Assembly (NCBI RefSeq): GCF_012911815.1
Contig: NZ_JAATNW010000009.1
Span: 1-64,000, forward strand
Length of the DNA: 64,000 nucleotides
Direction: 5' to 3'
DNA from: Alteromonas ponticola
GTDB lineage: Bacteria; Pseudomonadota; Gammaproteobacteria; Enterobacterales; Alteromonadaceae
Part shown: in pieces, positions 1-8,464 of the stretch
Layout of the letters: every line of letters begins with the position of its first letter
Numbering within the stretch: the stretch's first letter is position 1
The notes under the pieces: model-generated
Database searches by the model: none
Told to the model about the DNA's origin: nothing
What the model saw: only the letters and a program-made list of their open reading frames with translations
Position numbers and translations under genes: made by a program

Positions 1-205
1 CGGTGTTCCGTGAACGGGTGGAAGCGGGAATAAGCGAATGAACAGTTTCATTCGCGCCGCTGGAACGACCCGAGCTCTGCGAGGGGCTGGGGTCGCACAG
101 TAGGTGCTGGTGTTGGCAGAAAATTGCACCTGCATTTTCTGCACTTGCGACATCCCTGTCGGGCGTTGCTAAGATTATCGAATAATCAACGCTGACACGA
201 GTCAT
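1..205. other. Hairpin-rich non-coding stretch at window edge
   Basis: No credible reading frame is seen here. The stretch holds a series of inverted repeats. A perfect 9-bp stem pairs 34-42 with 47-55. A second 9-bp stem pairs 116-124 with 134-142. A 6-bp stem at 173-178/182-187 is extended by GCGTT at 163-167 against AACGC at 188-192. An imperfect stem begins GACCCGAG near 67. The pattern resembles the structured element after tRNA-Leu at 21702-22104 read on the other strand. It may be a structured RNA or a dispersed repeat. The left part is cut by the window edge. Confidence 0.5.
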
Positions 206-210
206 CTGAG

Positions 211-237
211 AAAAAGGTCGCGCAAGCGGCCTTTTTT
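211..237 (+). terminator. Rho-independent terminator
   Basis: AAAAAGGTCGC at 211-221 pairs with GCGGCCTTTTT at 226-236 (one G-U pair) around a GCAA tetraloop, and the 3' arm runs into a T tract. It would end a transcript entering from the left edge, possibly the hairpin-rich RNA at 1-205. Confidence 0.75.
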
Positions 238-369
238 GTGTTTAAGTTTCCAAAAACGCCAGTTCACCTATTTCAAGCTGATCTGTGGGCAGTTTCGTGA
301 AGCGTGCAGCACCAGGGTGATAAGTGCGTGACCTATTGCCAAGCCAACATCTCAACGTTCAGTCTGCTT

Positions 370-387
370 ATAGGGGAAAACCCCTAT
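370..387. promoter_or_regulatory. Inverted repeat ATAGGGG-AAAA-CCCCTAT
   Basis: This is a perfect 7-bp inverted repeat with an AAAA centre. It shares the AGGGG/CCCCT half-sites with repeats in front of both S8 protease genes (607-623 and 11965-11986). It may be a binding site for a NarL/FixJ-type regulator such as the one encoded at 3147-3788. A small hairpin is the alternative; no T tract follows, so it is not a terminator. Confidence 0.35.
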
Positions 388-520
388 TTATTCTCACCGA
401 TTAATCGTCAATGATTAAATGGTAAATTAATTTTTACGTTACTCAATATGAGTCTCCCAGCAAAAAGTAACACTGATTGTCTTAACGGCTCAGCTGTCCA
501 CTTTATTTGGCATTTTTTTA

Positions 521-543
521 CCCTCCTTTTTGGAGGGTTTTTT
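521..543 (+). terminator. Rho-independent terminator without upstream gene
   Basis: CCCTCC at 521-526 pairs with GGAGGG at 532-537 around a T5 loop, followed by six T. It is a well-formed intrinsic terminator. The nearest upstream features are another terminator at 211-237 and a short inverted repeat at 370-387, so it may end an unannotated small RNA. Confidence 0.7.
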
Positions 544-606
544 ATTGCTGTTATAACTATCTTTAGCCCCATAGGTTAAAAAGATGTTAGCTAAAAGTTA
601 TATTTT

Positions 607-623
607 CTAGGGGTAACTCCTCA
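607..623. promoter_or_regulatory. AGGGGT-A-ACTCCT repeat upstream of S8 protease
   Basis: The sequence CTAGGGGTAACTCCTCA lies 59 nt before the chosen ATG of the protease gene. It contains half-sites AGGGGT and ACTCCT in inverted orientation with one mismatch. A related repeat precedes the second S8 protease gene (11965-11986). The shared placement suggests a common regulator; binding is inferred. Confidence 0.4.
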
Positions 624-681
624 TTTCAGTACCAATCTGATTCACAGATACTAAATTGGTCAATTAGAATTGAGGTGTTTC

Positions 682-3141
682 ATGAACGTATTTAAATCCA
701 AATCACTTGTTTCGTTAGCTATTGCCGTTGCGTTACCTTGCAGCGTGCAAGCAAAAACTTTTGATGACGACCTACAGGCATTAATCAGTGCTAACCCATT
801 GGGCCTACATCAAGTTATCGTTACTTTTGATGGAACAGGCGCGCCCACTGCTGACCAACTAAACGCAATTCAGGCGTTAGGCATCGACAAAGGCGTAAGT
901 CTGCAAAACCTTCCTATTGTTGGGTTGTTGGCTACGCAGGATCAAATCAACCAGCTATACGCCCGCCCTGATGTAGTTTCTGTGTGGAATAACGACAAGC
1001 TCAAACTGGAAAACCACGAGTCTACCCAAATCACGGGTGTACAGGCGATGCGTGCTGATAAAGATCTGCGTAATAACGGCGTGCCCTATTCTGGCGCGGG
1101 AATTGGCGTAGTCGTGAACGATTCTGGTGTGGATGGGACCCACGGCGATTTGGCGTTTCCCGACCACGTAGTACAAAATGTATTGGCACAAACGAATCTT
1201 CACAGTTTAGACACTATGTTGCCAATCACCTATCAGGAAAATGTTGCCAACACCGACATCGGTGGTGGTCATGGGACACACGTTGCCGGAACGGTAGGTG
1301 GCAATGGGGCGAAGAGCGGTGGGCTGCACGCGGGCGTTGCACCGGGTGCTGACATTATAGGTTACGGCTCAGGTGCAGGTTTATTCATTCTAGATACGCT
1401 GGGTGGTTTCGATTATGCACTTACACACCAGTACGATTATAACATCCGCGTAATTTCCAATTCATTTGGTAACACTGGCGATGTAGGTACTGATTTCAAC
1501 CCGGATGATCCCACCAACGTAGCCACCAAAGCATTGGCTGATCGTGGCATTATTACGGTATTCTCTGCCGGTAACTCGGGTCCGGGTGAATCGACCATTA
1601 CCGGTAACTTTAAAAAGGCACCTTGGGTAATAACGGTAGCTGCGGGTGATAAAAATGGCGATCTGGCCGAATTCAGTTCACGCGGTGTTGACGGCAAAGG
1701 CGGTGAGGCCATTGTTCAGGGTGAAGTGTTTACCTGGGAAGATCGCCCAACTATTACGGCGCCCGGTGTTGATGTTATTTCTGCACGCGCCTCAACGTCA
1801 AGCTTAGGCGGTTTAAGCGCACAAGATGATGCTGCAATGATTGAACCCGCGTTTTTACCTTATTACACAGTGTCCAGCGGTACTTCAATGGCGGCGCCGC
1901 ATGTTTCAGGTATTGTTGCATTAATGTTGGAAGCGGATCCCACTTTGCAATGGCAGGATGTTAAACGTATTTTACAAAATACCGCGACGCCAATGGCAGG
2001 CTTAGAGGAATGGGAAGCCGGCGCAGGTTACGTTAATGCTCACGCCGCCGTTACCGCTGTGGTTAATGGAGAGCAAGTATTTGGTGATACAGTGAAACAA
2101 AACCGTGACTTCAATGCGAACGCGCTGGTCACTGAGGGTGACAGCTTCACCCTGACAACCACTTACTTACCCGCGGGTGAATCACCTACGGAAACGTTTG
2201 AAGTGGAAGAGAATGTAGCAATGGTTGTTGCCAGTGCCCGTATAGAAACAGCAACCGCGTTTGTTCTTGAAGATCCAGAAGGTAATCGTTACGGTTCTGG
2301 CATTGGTCTGCCAGTATTAGGCTCTGCGGTTGGCACCGCTGCTCCTGGTATGCCCGGTACCTGGAAGTTATATAGCCGGGGAATTGGCAGCATCAGTGGC
2401 GTATCTTTAGATCCACTGGGCGTCACTAATGGTGTCGGTGTACCAAGCACGGTAGATGTGAATATCCGTTTGTTGGAAACCGCCGGGTTTGAAGGTATCG
2501 CAGACACCCAAGGTGAGCCGAGCCGTCCTTTTGTAGAATATGTCACTGCGCGCCACCTGATGGACGCAACGACACAGGGCTTCATGCCGCATCAAAATAT
2601 GACACGTGAAGATCTGGCCGACACTCTGACCCTGGCAGCAAATGTTCGCCAGTCAACTAAGGGTAACCAATTGCAGTTTTCTGACGCCGATCCGGTTTAT
2701 TCAGCGGCACTGAATTCAGTAAGCGAAACGGGTAGCATTCTCGATGACCTTGGCCATTCAGATGAGCCTGTGATGTTGCCTAAATCAGAAACCGAATTTC
2801 ATCCACAAGATGAAATCAGTCGTGAGGAGTTAGCCTACTCACTGGTGCAATCGCTGGGTTTACAAGATGTCGCCACTTCGTTCGACCCAAACAATACCAT
2901 TATTGCTGTGGTATTTGACCAAGCGGTTGAAGTAATGGATACCAATGAGATAGCACCTGAGATGCGAGGTTACGTGCAAAGCGCCCTGGCGTTGGGCTTG
3001 TTGGATGTCACAGTTGAAGTGGAGCAGGGCAAGTTTGATATCAACCCTGTGTTAAAGGCCTACTTCAAACCTGCTGAATCAGTATCGCGAGGTGAGGCTG
3101 CTTACATAATCACGGAATTTGATCAGCTAAACGCGCAGTAA
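682..3141 (+). CDS. Secreted S8 (subtilisin-like) serine protease with SLH-like tail
   Basis: This is a predicted exported subtilase of 819 aa. An upstream in-frame TTG at 670 has no ribosome site, while ATG 682 follows GAGG by 7 nt, so 682 is chosen. The order is signal peptide (about 1-24, SVQA end), I9-like propeptide (about 40-110) and S8 catalytic domain (about 138-465). Catalytic residues are D147 (NDSG), H197 (GHGTH) and S402 (SGTSMAAPH), with N298 (SAGNSG) as oxyanion residue. A beta-type region follows, then three segments resembling S-layer homology modules (about 616-657, 666-726, 755-812; cores such as F-x-P-x(4)-SREELAY). It is paralogous to the protease at 9402-11882 and converges on the response-regulator gene 5 nt past its stop. 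Substrate is unknown; cell-surface retention through the tail is inferred. Confidence 0.92.
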   Translation: MNVFKSKSLVSLAIAVALPCSVQAKTFDDDLQALISANPLGLHQVIVTFDGTGAPTADQLNAIQALGIDKGVSLQNLPIVGLLATQDQINQLYARPDVVSVWNNDKLKLENHESTQITGVQAMRADKDLRNNGVPYSGAGIGVVVNDSGVDGTHGDLAFPDHVVQNVLAQTNLHSLDTMLPITYQENVANTDIGGGHGTHVAGTVGGNGAKSGGLHAGVAPGADIIGYGSGAGLFILDTLGGFDYALTHQYDYNIRVISNSFGNTGDVGTDFNPDDPTNVATKALADRGIITVFSAGNSGPGESTITGNFKKAPWVITVAAGDKNGDLAEFSSRGVDGKGGEAIVQGEVFTWEDRPTITAPGVDVISARASTSSLGGLSAQDDAAMIEPAFLPYYTVSSGTSMAAPHVSGIVALMLEADPTLQWQDVKRILQNTATPMAGLEEWEAGAGYVNAHAAVTAVVNGEQVFGDTVKQNRDFNANALVTEGDSFTLTTTYLPAGESPTETFEVEENVAMVVASARIETATAFVLEDPEGNRYGSGIGLPVLGSAVGTAAPGMPGTWKLYSRGIGSISGVSLDPLGVTNGVGVPSTVDVNIRLLETAGFEGIADTQGEPSRPFVEYVTARHLMDATTQGFMPHQNMTREDLADTLTLAANVRQSTKGNQLQFSDADPVYSAALNSVSETGSILDDLGHSDEPVMLPKSETEFHPQDEISREELAYSLVQSLGLQDVATSFDPNNTIIAVVFDQAVEVMDTNEIAPEMRGYVQSALALGLLDVTVEVEQGKFDINPVLKAYFKPAESVSRGEAAYIITEFDQLNAQ

Positions 3142-3146
3142 AACAA

Positions 3147-3788
3147 CTACTCTAAAAGGCCGGCTTTGCCGGCCAATCTGATTAGCTCAGCCGAGCTACT
3201 TACATTCAGCTTTTTGTAAATATTGCTTCGATGATTTTCAGCCGTTTTCAGACTCATATTTAATAGTTCTGCAATTTTTTTACTGGTGTTGCCTGCTGCC
3301 ACCAGAAAAAATACCTCACGCTCTCTTCTGGTTAATGCCGTTAGTGGATTTGTCCTGGCCGCGCTGACGTTTTTCTCTGCATCAAGGGGTGCGCCCGTTT
3401 TCTGCGTGTAAAAATATCGCTGACCCTGAGCAATAGCGACGATGGCTTTTTGTAACTCCTCACTGGATGATTCTTTAAGCATATAACCTTTAGCGCCTGC
3501 GCCTTCCATTGCTTCAACATATTCCAGTTCATTGTGCATAGAAAGCACCAGTACTTTTGCCTCAGGTCGTTGTGCCAGTAGCTTGTCTATCGCCACCAAT
3601 CCGCTCATACGAGGCATAGATATATCCATGATGGCGACATCCGGTTGCAGCCTAATCACCTGTTCGATAAATTCAACACCATCACCGCATTCGCCAATGA
3701 CTGAAATATGGTCAGTCGCATCCAGCATTTGCACCAGGCCCTGGCGCATCAGCACGTGATCGTCAGCAATAACTACAGAGATGTTCAT
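3147..3788 (-). CDS. NarL/FixJ-family response regulator
   Basis: This is a 213-aa transcription regulator. The receiver domain (about 1-120) shows the acidic pair in ADDH near residue 9, the phospho-acceptor Asp in the DISMPRMSG motif near 55, and a Lys in MLKES near 105. A LuxR-type helix-turn-helix (about 148-210) carries LTRREREV and NTSKKIAELL. The ATG overlaps the TGA of the histidine-kinase gene as ATGA, so the pair is translationally coupled and almost certainly cognate. It is the last gene of the cassette that starts with an S8 protease. Its targets are unknown; inverted repeats upstream of the two protease genes are plausible sites by position and symmetry only. Confidence 0.95.
   Translation of the reverse strand: MNISVVIADDHVLMRQGLVQMLDATDHISVIGECGDGVEFIEQVIRLQPDVAIMDISMPRMSGLVAIDKLLAQRPEAKVLVLSMHNELEYVEAMEGAGAKGYMLKESSSEELQKAIVAIAQGQRYFYTQKTGAPLDAEKNVSAARTNPLTALTRREREVFFLVAAGNTSKKIAELLNMSLKTAENHRSNIYKKLNVSSSAELIRLAGKAGLLE
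3158..3174. terminator. Hairpin between convergent protease and regulator genes
   Basis: GGCCGGC at 3158-3164 and GCCGGCC at 3168-3174 form a perfect 7-bp GC stem with a TTT loop. It sits 16 nt after the protease stop and inside the last codons of the response-regulator gene on the other strand. No long T tract follows in either direction, so it may be a weak bidirectional terminator or an mRNA 3'-end stabiliser. Confidence 0.4.
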
Positions 3789-4480
3789 AATGGTATCGTT
3801 AGTGAAATTCGCGTTCCATGCTCAGGCGACGAATGAATATTCAAATCAGCATTGAACGCCTTTGCACGGTCTTCAATACTGGCTAATCCCACACCAGGGG
3901 TAATGTTTTCACGTGAGAAGCCTTTACCGTTATCAATCAGGTTTAACATGACCATATTGAAATGTTGCTTGACGGTAACGGTGACAGCGCTTGAATGAGC
4001 ATGTTTAATTGAATTCACTAACGACTCTTGGGTAACACGAAATATCAGTATACTAATATCTTTAGGCAAATCGGGCTGAACGTCAACTTCACATGAGTAG
4101 GTAATCTGTTCATGTTCAAATAGATTGCGGCATAACCAGTTCAATGCTGGCTTTAAACCCAGGTCATCCAGAATAGTCGGGCTCATTAGTCTGGACAGCT
4201 GACGGACATCAGCCAGTGCCAGTTCGGCGATTTCCGCCAGCTCACTCACTGCTGGGTCGGTATGAGCCATAGTCTGCAGCCTTCGAGTCAATCCGGTGAG
4301 TAACTGACCAACGCCATCATGTAGTTCTCGTGACAGCCGCGCTTTATCCGATTCCTGCTGCGCCCATAAACGCTTGGCCAACTCGGTCAAGGCTGATTGC
4401 TCCTGATCCAGCAACGCTTTTAAAACGTTTTGCTGGCGTTGAATTTCTGCGATCAATTCTCGTTTTTCAGAGTCGCTCAA
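3785..4480 (-). CDS. Soluble NarL/DegS-type sensor histidine kinase
   Basis: This encodes a HisKA_3/HATPase_c histidine kinase. The likely start is TTG at 4480 (231 aa), preceded by AAAGGA with 6-nt spacing. A longer TTG start at 4519 (244 aa) has AGGA 14 nt away and is less convincing. With 4480 the gene overlaps the Ser/Thr kinase stop by 14 nt. An N-terminal coiled coil leads into the H-box RELHDGVGQLL (phospho-accepting His), then an ATPase domain with DNGKGF and HGTRISL. No membrane segment or sensory domain is present, so input must come from a partner, for example the upstream Ser/Thr kinase or the FHA-GAF protein (inference). The response regulator follows with an ATGA overlap. Confidence 0.9.
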   Translation of the reverse strand: MSDSEKRELIAEIQRQQNVLKALLDQEQSALTELAKRLWAQQESDKARLSRELHDGVGQLLTGLTRRLQTMAHTDPAVSELAEIAELALADVRQLSRLMSPTILDDLGLKPALNWLCRNLFEHEQITYSCEVDVQPDLPKDISILIFRVTQESLVNSIKHAHSSAVTVTVKQHFNMVMLNLIDNGKGFSRENITPGVGLASIEDRAKAFNADLNIHSSPEHGTRISLTIPL

Positions 4481-7400
4481 GGTAGGTCCTTTGATATTGC
4501 TGCGCCTGAACTTCGCCAAGGTTAGACAGCCATTCCTGGGTTAACTGCTGGCTTTTCGCTTGATCCAGTTTTTGGTAATAAATATGATTTCGCCAATAGC
4601 CCGGGTGTGTTTCTACCTGTTGTTTAAGCTGTTCTTTGTTATCCGTTAAGTAAAGCCATTGCATATACGCCTGATAATACGTTGGTTTAATTAATTCGTT
4701 GACCCTTTTCATATACGCACTATCTGAAGGCAGTTGGAGGCGGTGCTGCAAATCTAATAAGATTTTAAGTTCGGTCAGGACCGGAATAGTGCCTGCCGGA
4801 AAGGGGATCGTATCAGCCTCACCCACTAGTTGACGGTCTGACATGGATTCAATATCGGCTACCATTTGCAACCAGGCGAGAACGGCTTGCTGTTCTTTCA
4901 TGACCTCACTGACCAAGTCTGATAGCTCACCGACTTGCTGTTGTAAACACTGCCAATCAGCAATATAGACACAGACCTCAGCCTGCCATAATTTTACTTC
5001 AGACAGCGCGCGGGTGTCGCCCATTTCCTCTGCCAGTTGCAGCGCCTTTGTTATGTTTTGCGCCGCAACGTCCAGTTTTCCCTCTGAAAAATTCAGAAAA
5101 CTGAAAAGCAGTTGGTTATACATTTGCTCTTGCGTCTGTTGCGGATTTAATTGAGTTTCTACCTCAGCAAGGCTCCTCGACGCAGCAAGTTTGTCGCCTT
5201 TGACCAGCCTTAACTGAGCGAGATTTTGGATCGTTCGGATAAGATGCGTTTGATCGCCATCTCGCTCAAAATGTGTTTTTGCCTGCTGCCAGTAAATGTC
5301 AGCCAACGAAAAATCACCCATCAGGAAGTGCATCCAGGCTACGTTACTCATGCTTTCCGCTTGTTTGCTGTCGTCAGTCAATTGCACACGAATATCTAAA
5401 CCGTGCTTGTAGTAAGCGAGCGCTTCACCATACTTGCCTTGTTCTTCAAACAAAAAGCCCAGGGTATCCAGGACGTGCGCCTGTTTAACTTTGTCGCCCA
5501 GTTGATCGAGAAGCTGTAGTGCTTCATTTAGCGACTTTTCGGCAAGTTCATAATCGCCGCCAATCGCGGCAACATTGGCAAGGTTAGCTAGGGTGGTTGC
5601 CCTGTCAGATGGAAACTCCTGCGCCGATCTCAACGCAAGGGCTTCCTTAAAATACCGTTGGGCGACACCGTAATTGGCCAACCGTAAATGGGCCACTCCG
5701 AACGCGTTGAGTACTAAACTCTCGCCAACCAGGTTTTCCTGCTGCCGATAAAGAATAAGTGATTTAGTCAGGGCTTCATCAATAGCAATTTCAATATCAC
5801 CGTTAATAATCTGCTGGCGAGCTAACTCAAACCATAACAGCGCGTCTTTGGGCGTAATAGATAAAGCTTGTCTGAAGTCTTTAAGGGCTGCATCAATATC
5901 GTCTGCCCACAAGTGAGTCTGTGCACGCTGGGTCAATAATTTTGCATTGTGTGGATAAAGTTCGGTTAAGCGCGCGATAGTTTGCTGAGCAAGCTTTAAG
6001 TCATCTTTAATTTGAGCTCTGAGAAAGTTACCTTGCAAAAGCCAGTATTCATTAAGATCAGATATCTGGGCCAGTTTGTCTAACTGCTCATTCGCATCTC
6101 CAATACGTCCTTCGTTCCACGCCAATGTGGCGCCGGCTAGCCAACCTTCAGGAGCTTCGGGGGCGTTTTCCTGCATAGACGCGATCAAGTCGCGTTCCTT
6201 AAGCGTGTCTGCCTCGGCAAGCTCGGTGGCTGAAGTTAAAAAGTTAATTTCAGGGACTGTAATAGTGTTGTTTGTATGTTCTACGATGGCGCTTAATAAT
6301 TGCTCGGCAAAGGTAGCCACATCGCGCTGAACCGTTTGCGCGGTTAAGTTTGCGCTCTGTACAAACAATGGCTGGTTTGCTGGCATCAAATAGCCTGTGC
6401 CCTCAAGCAAAAATGTCTGGTTCCCGGTAGGGGCGGCAGTCAGAATAAGTATCAAGTTGGCATCAAGAGGCGTAGCCAGATCAACACGGTCACTTGCTTT
6501 ATCAATAGGTTTTAATGCAAGGTTAGCGATCAGAGGCTGTGAGCTTTCTTCCTGCAACAGCAGTATTTCGGGATGCTGACTGAGGGAAAATCTAAGTAAA
6601 CGGTTAATTGTGCTCAGTACCGGAATATTTTGCTGCTGGTGAATAATAACACTCACCTGGCCTTTTGGTATGGAAGGAGTGTCAAGAGACAGTAAACGGT
6701 AACTTAACAGCAACACTAAAAGCATACCTGCTATCGCCGGATAAAGTACCCAGCGCAGAGGCGTTTTGGAGCTCGCGTTTGCGCAGAAACGCGCTAGCGC
6801 GAGCGCTATTTCTGGTCGTTTTGCAGCAAGCCTATGGGTTAACGTTTTTAAAAAAGCCGATTGGCGGTAGCGGAACAAATGATCTGAAAGTGAGAACCGG
6901 CGCACACTGACACAGTGAAGTATCTCCTGCAACACTTTACCTACACTGTACGTGTCCGACAACGATGATGACTTGCCGCCATGCAAAACTTCAGGCGCAG
7001 AGTAATGCTCATGACCGCTGGTTTGTTCATGGGTCTCGCCTTGTTGCCCAATCCCAAAGTCGATGAGAATCAGTTTTCCCTGTGAATCAATCAGGATGTT
7101 ATCTGGTTTGATATCACCGTGCAGTACATCTGCTTGCTGGCATGTGTGTACCGCATCTAAAAGCTGCCGTGCCCAGGTTAAATATTCACGTCTTTTGACT
7201 GGTCGTTGTAAACGATGAAAAAGCGGTTCGCCTTCGACGTAAGCCATAGTAAAGAAAACGTGCTGCTCATCGGCAAACAGGTCGTGGACACGTATGATGT
7301 TGGGATGATTCAGTTTTCTGGCAACCACAACTTCGTTGCGGACGGTGTGAAGCTGGTCTGAGTGGGACGTAACGCCTTCAACTAGCTTTAAGGCAACATC

Positions 7401-7571
7401 AACCTGAAGTAATTCATCAAATGCGTGATACACGGCTGCCTGGGCACCCGAGCCCAGTTTTTTTCGAATAGAGAAGCGCCCCGCCAAAACGGTGTTTGGC
7501 GATAACTGAGGAGAATTGAGTTTTTGAGTATCTAGCGAACCTGATGAAACGCCATCTTGCGACTCAGTCAA
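4467..7571 (-). CDS. Ser/Thr protein kinase with membrane segment and TPR tail
   Basis: This is a Hanks-type kinase of 1034 aa. TTG 7571 is the start, with GGAG 7 nt upstream and no better codon nearby. The kinase domain (about 33-260) has a glycine loop at 39-48 (LGSGAQAAVY), ATP-binding K62 (VALKL), a probable helix-C E80, catalytic loop HGDIKPDN with D153, DFG at 171-173 and SAPEVL near 191. The loop reads HGD, not HRD, so it is a non-RD kinase. A single hydrophobic segment lies at about 275-295. The remaining 700 residues are mostly TPR-like helical repeats (for example about 600-800), predicted to be outside the cytoplasm if the kinase is inside. It lies between the FHA-GAF and histidine-kinase genes. 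The ligand and the phosphorylated targets are unknown; FHA binding of its phosphothreonines is inferred. Confidence 0.92.
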   Translation of the reverse strand: MTESQDGVSSGSLDTQKLNSPQLSPNTVLAGRFSIRKKLGSGAQAAVYHAFDELLQVDVALKLVEGVTSHSDQLHTVRNEVVVARKLNHPNIIRVHDLFADEQHVFFTMAYVEGEPLFHRLQRPVKRREYLTWARQLLDAVHTCQQADVLHGDIKPDNILIDSQGKLILIDFGIGQQGETHEQTSGHEHYSAPEVLHGGKSSSLSDTYSVGKVLQEILHCVSVRRFSLSDHLFRYRQSAFLKTLTHRLAAKRPEIALALARFCANASSKTPLRWVLYPAIAGMLLVLLLSYRLLSLDTPSIPKGQVSVIIHQQQNIPVLSTINRLLRFSLSQHPEILLLQEESSQPLIANLALKPIDKASDRVDLATPLDANLILILTAAPTGNQTFLLEGTGYLMPANQPLFVQSANLTAQTVQRDVATFAEQLLSAIVEHTNNTITVPEINFLTSATELAEADTLKERDLIASMQENAPEAPEGWLAGATLAWNEGRIGDANEQLDKLAQISDLNEYWLLQGNFLRAQIKDDLKLAQQTIARLTELYPHNAKLLTQRAQTHLWADDIDAALKDFRQALSITPKDALLWFELARQQIINGDIEIAIDEALTKSLILYRQQENLVGESLVLNAFGVAHLRLANYGVAQRYFKEALALRSAQEFPSDRATTLANLANVAAIGGDYELAEKSLNEALQLLDQLGDKVKQAHVLDTLGFLFEEQGKYGEALAYYKHGLDIRVQLTDDSKQAESMSNVAWMHFLMGDFSLADIYWQQAKTHFERDGDQTHLIRTIQNLAQLRLVKGDKLAASRSLAEVETQLNPQQTQEQMYNQLLFSFLNFSEGKLDVAAQNITKALQLAEEMGDTRALSEVKLWQAEVCVYIADWQCLQQQVGELSDLVSEVMKEQQAVLAWLQMVADIESMSDRQLVGEADTIPFPAGTIPVLTELKILLDLQHRLQLPSDSAYMKRVNELIKPTYYQAYMQWLYLTDNKEQLKQQVETHPGYWRNHIYYQKLDQAKSQQLTQEWLSNLGEVQAQQYQRTYLERL

Positions 7572-7629
7572 TACACCACTCCGACATTAGCACTCTTTAC
7601 TTTTTTGCTGTGACTTTTTATTAAGCGTA

Positions 7630-8463
7630 CTACGAACTTTGCAGTAAAGAAATCTTATGTTCGATTGAGTGAAATAATAAACGTAAAGAAAGCACGTTAG
7701 CCAGTGATGCAGCAAAGGTGACATCAGTTTCGGAAAAGTATTGACGGCCCACAGTGTTATCACCGTAAAGCACTCCAATTACCTGATTTTCAACTAAAAT
7801 TGGGACGCACAGAGCCGCGAGAATATTGTGCTGAACGATACTGGGTTGCAGCGCATAATCCTGTTCAGCCCTAAGGTTACCAATGGCAAGGGGGGCTTGT
7901 TGTGCAATGGCCTTTTTAATAACCGTACGACTACCAGAGAAGCCTTGCGCATCCATCCAGGGTTCGTAACCAATTCCCTGTTGAAAATCGGCATCCTGGT
8001 TGAACAAGATGAGTGCAGCACGTTCGCAGCCCAGCGATTGCATCATACACTCTCGTGCCATATGTATCAGGGCCATGCTGTCGTGACACTGGCTCAATTG
8101 TGCACAGTATTGTTGCAGCTGAAGTTTTTTCCAGATGCGGTGGCTTTCAGCCTTTTCCAGTTCGTGATGGCTGATACGTTTGAACTTGCATGCCACAGGG
8201 CCTAATAAGATTGACTGTTCGTCGTCGATCATGAGTGATGAAACTTTCTGACCAAGTCGAAAACAACCCGTACTGCTTATGTCGTTCAATGACCACTGGT
8301 TGTCGTCAACATGATTTAATATCGCATGTTGACGTGACACCTGCGGATGATTAATCACGACATCGGCTGATTCCGCACGCCCAATGTTGTATGGCTGACC
8401 CTCGAAAAGAAGATGCTCAGCCATTGTGCCTTGGGGCGTGGAAACAGCGATTTGGAGCGGCAT
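7630..8463 (-). CDS. FHA-GAF domain signalling protein
   Basis: This is a 277-aa cytoplasmic protein with no signal peptide. The N-terminal forkhead-associated domain (about 20-90) has the typical core: YNIGRAESADVVI, then SRQHA and a late STG segment; FHA domains bind phosphothreonine peptides. After a linker helix, a GAF domain (about 120-265) includes ALCVPILVENQVIGVLYGDN. ATG 8463 lies 1 nt after the TAA of the upstream secreted-protein gene, showing an operon. The Ser/Thr kinase gene begins 58 nt downstream, so the FHA module probably reads that kinase's phosphorylation state and the GAF module may add a small-molecule or redox input (inference). Confidence 0.9.
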   Translation of the reverse strand: MPLQIAVSTPQGTMAEHLLFEGQPYNIGRAESADVVINHPQVSRQHAILNHVDDNQWSLNDISSTGCFRLGQKVSSLMIDDEQSILLGPVACKFKRISHHELEKAESHRIWKKLQLQQYCAQLSQCHDSMALIHMARECMMQSLGCERAALILFNQDADFQQGIGYEPWMDAQGFSGSRTVIKKAIAQQAPLAIGNLRAEQDYALQPSIVQHNILAALCVPILVENQVIGVLYGDNTVGRQYFSETDVTFAASLANVLSLRLLFHSIEHKISLLQSS

Positions 8464-8464
8464 G

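Larger units (their letters stand above)
238..681. other. 444-bp gap upstream of S8 protease
   Basis: No gene-sized reading frame is supported in this gap. It contains a short perfect inverted repeat (370-387), a strong terminator hairpin (521-543) with no obvious gene before it, and a second AGGGGT/ACTCCT repeat (607-623) close to the protease gene. A terminator without an upstream gene leaves room for a small RNA transcribed across roughly 240-543, but no promoter could be fixed by eye. Confidence 0.4.

Noticed and set aside
670..681. TTG at 670 as protease start
   Set aside because: No ribosome site; ATG 682 has GAGG and starts the signal peptide.
955..1203. Antisense frames within the S8 protease gene and similar frames elsewhere
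   Set aside because: They mirror the codon pattern of the real gene on the opposite strand and lack starts with ribosome sites.
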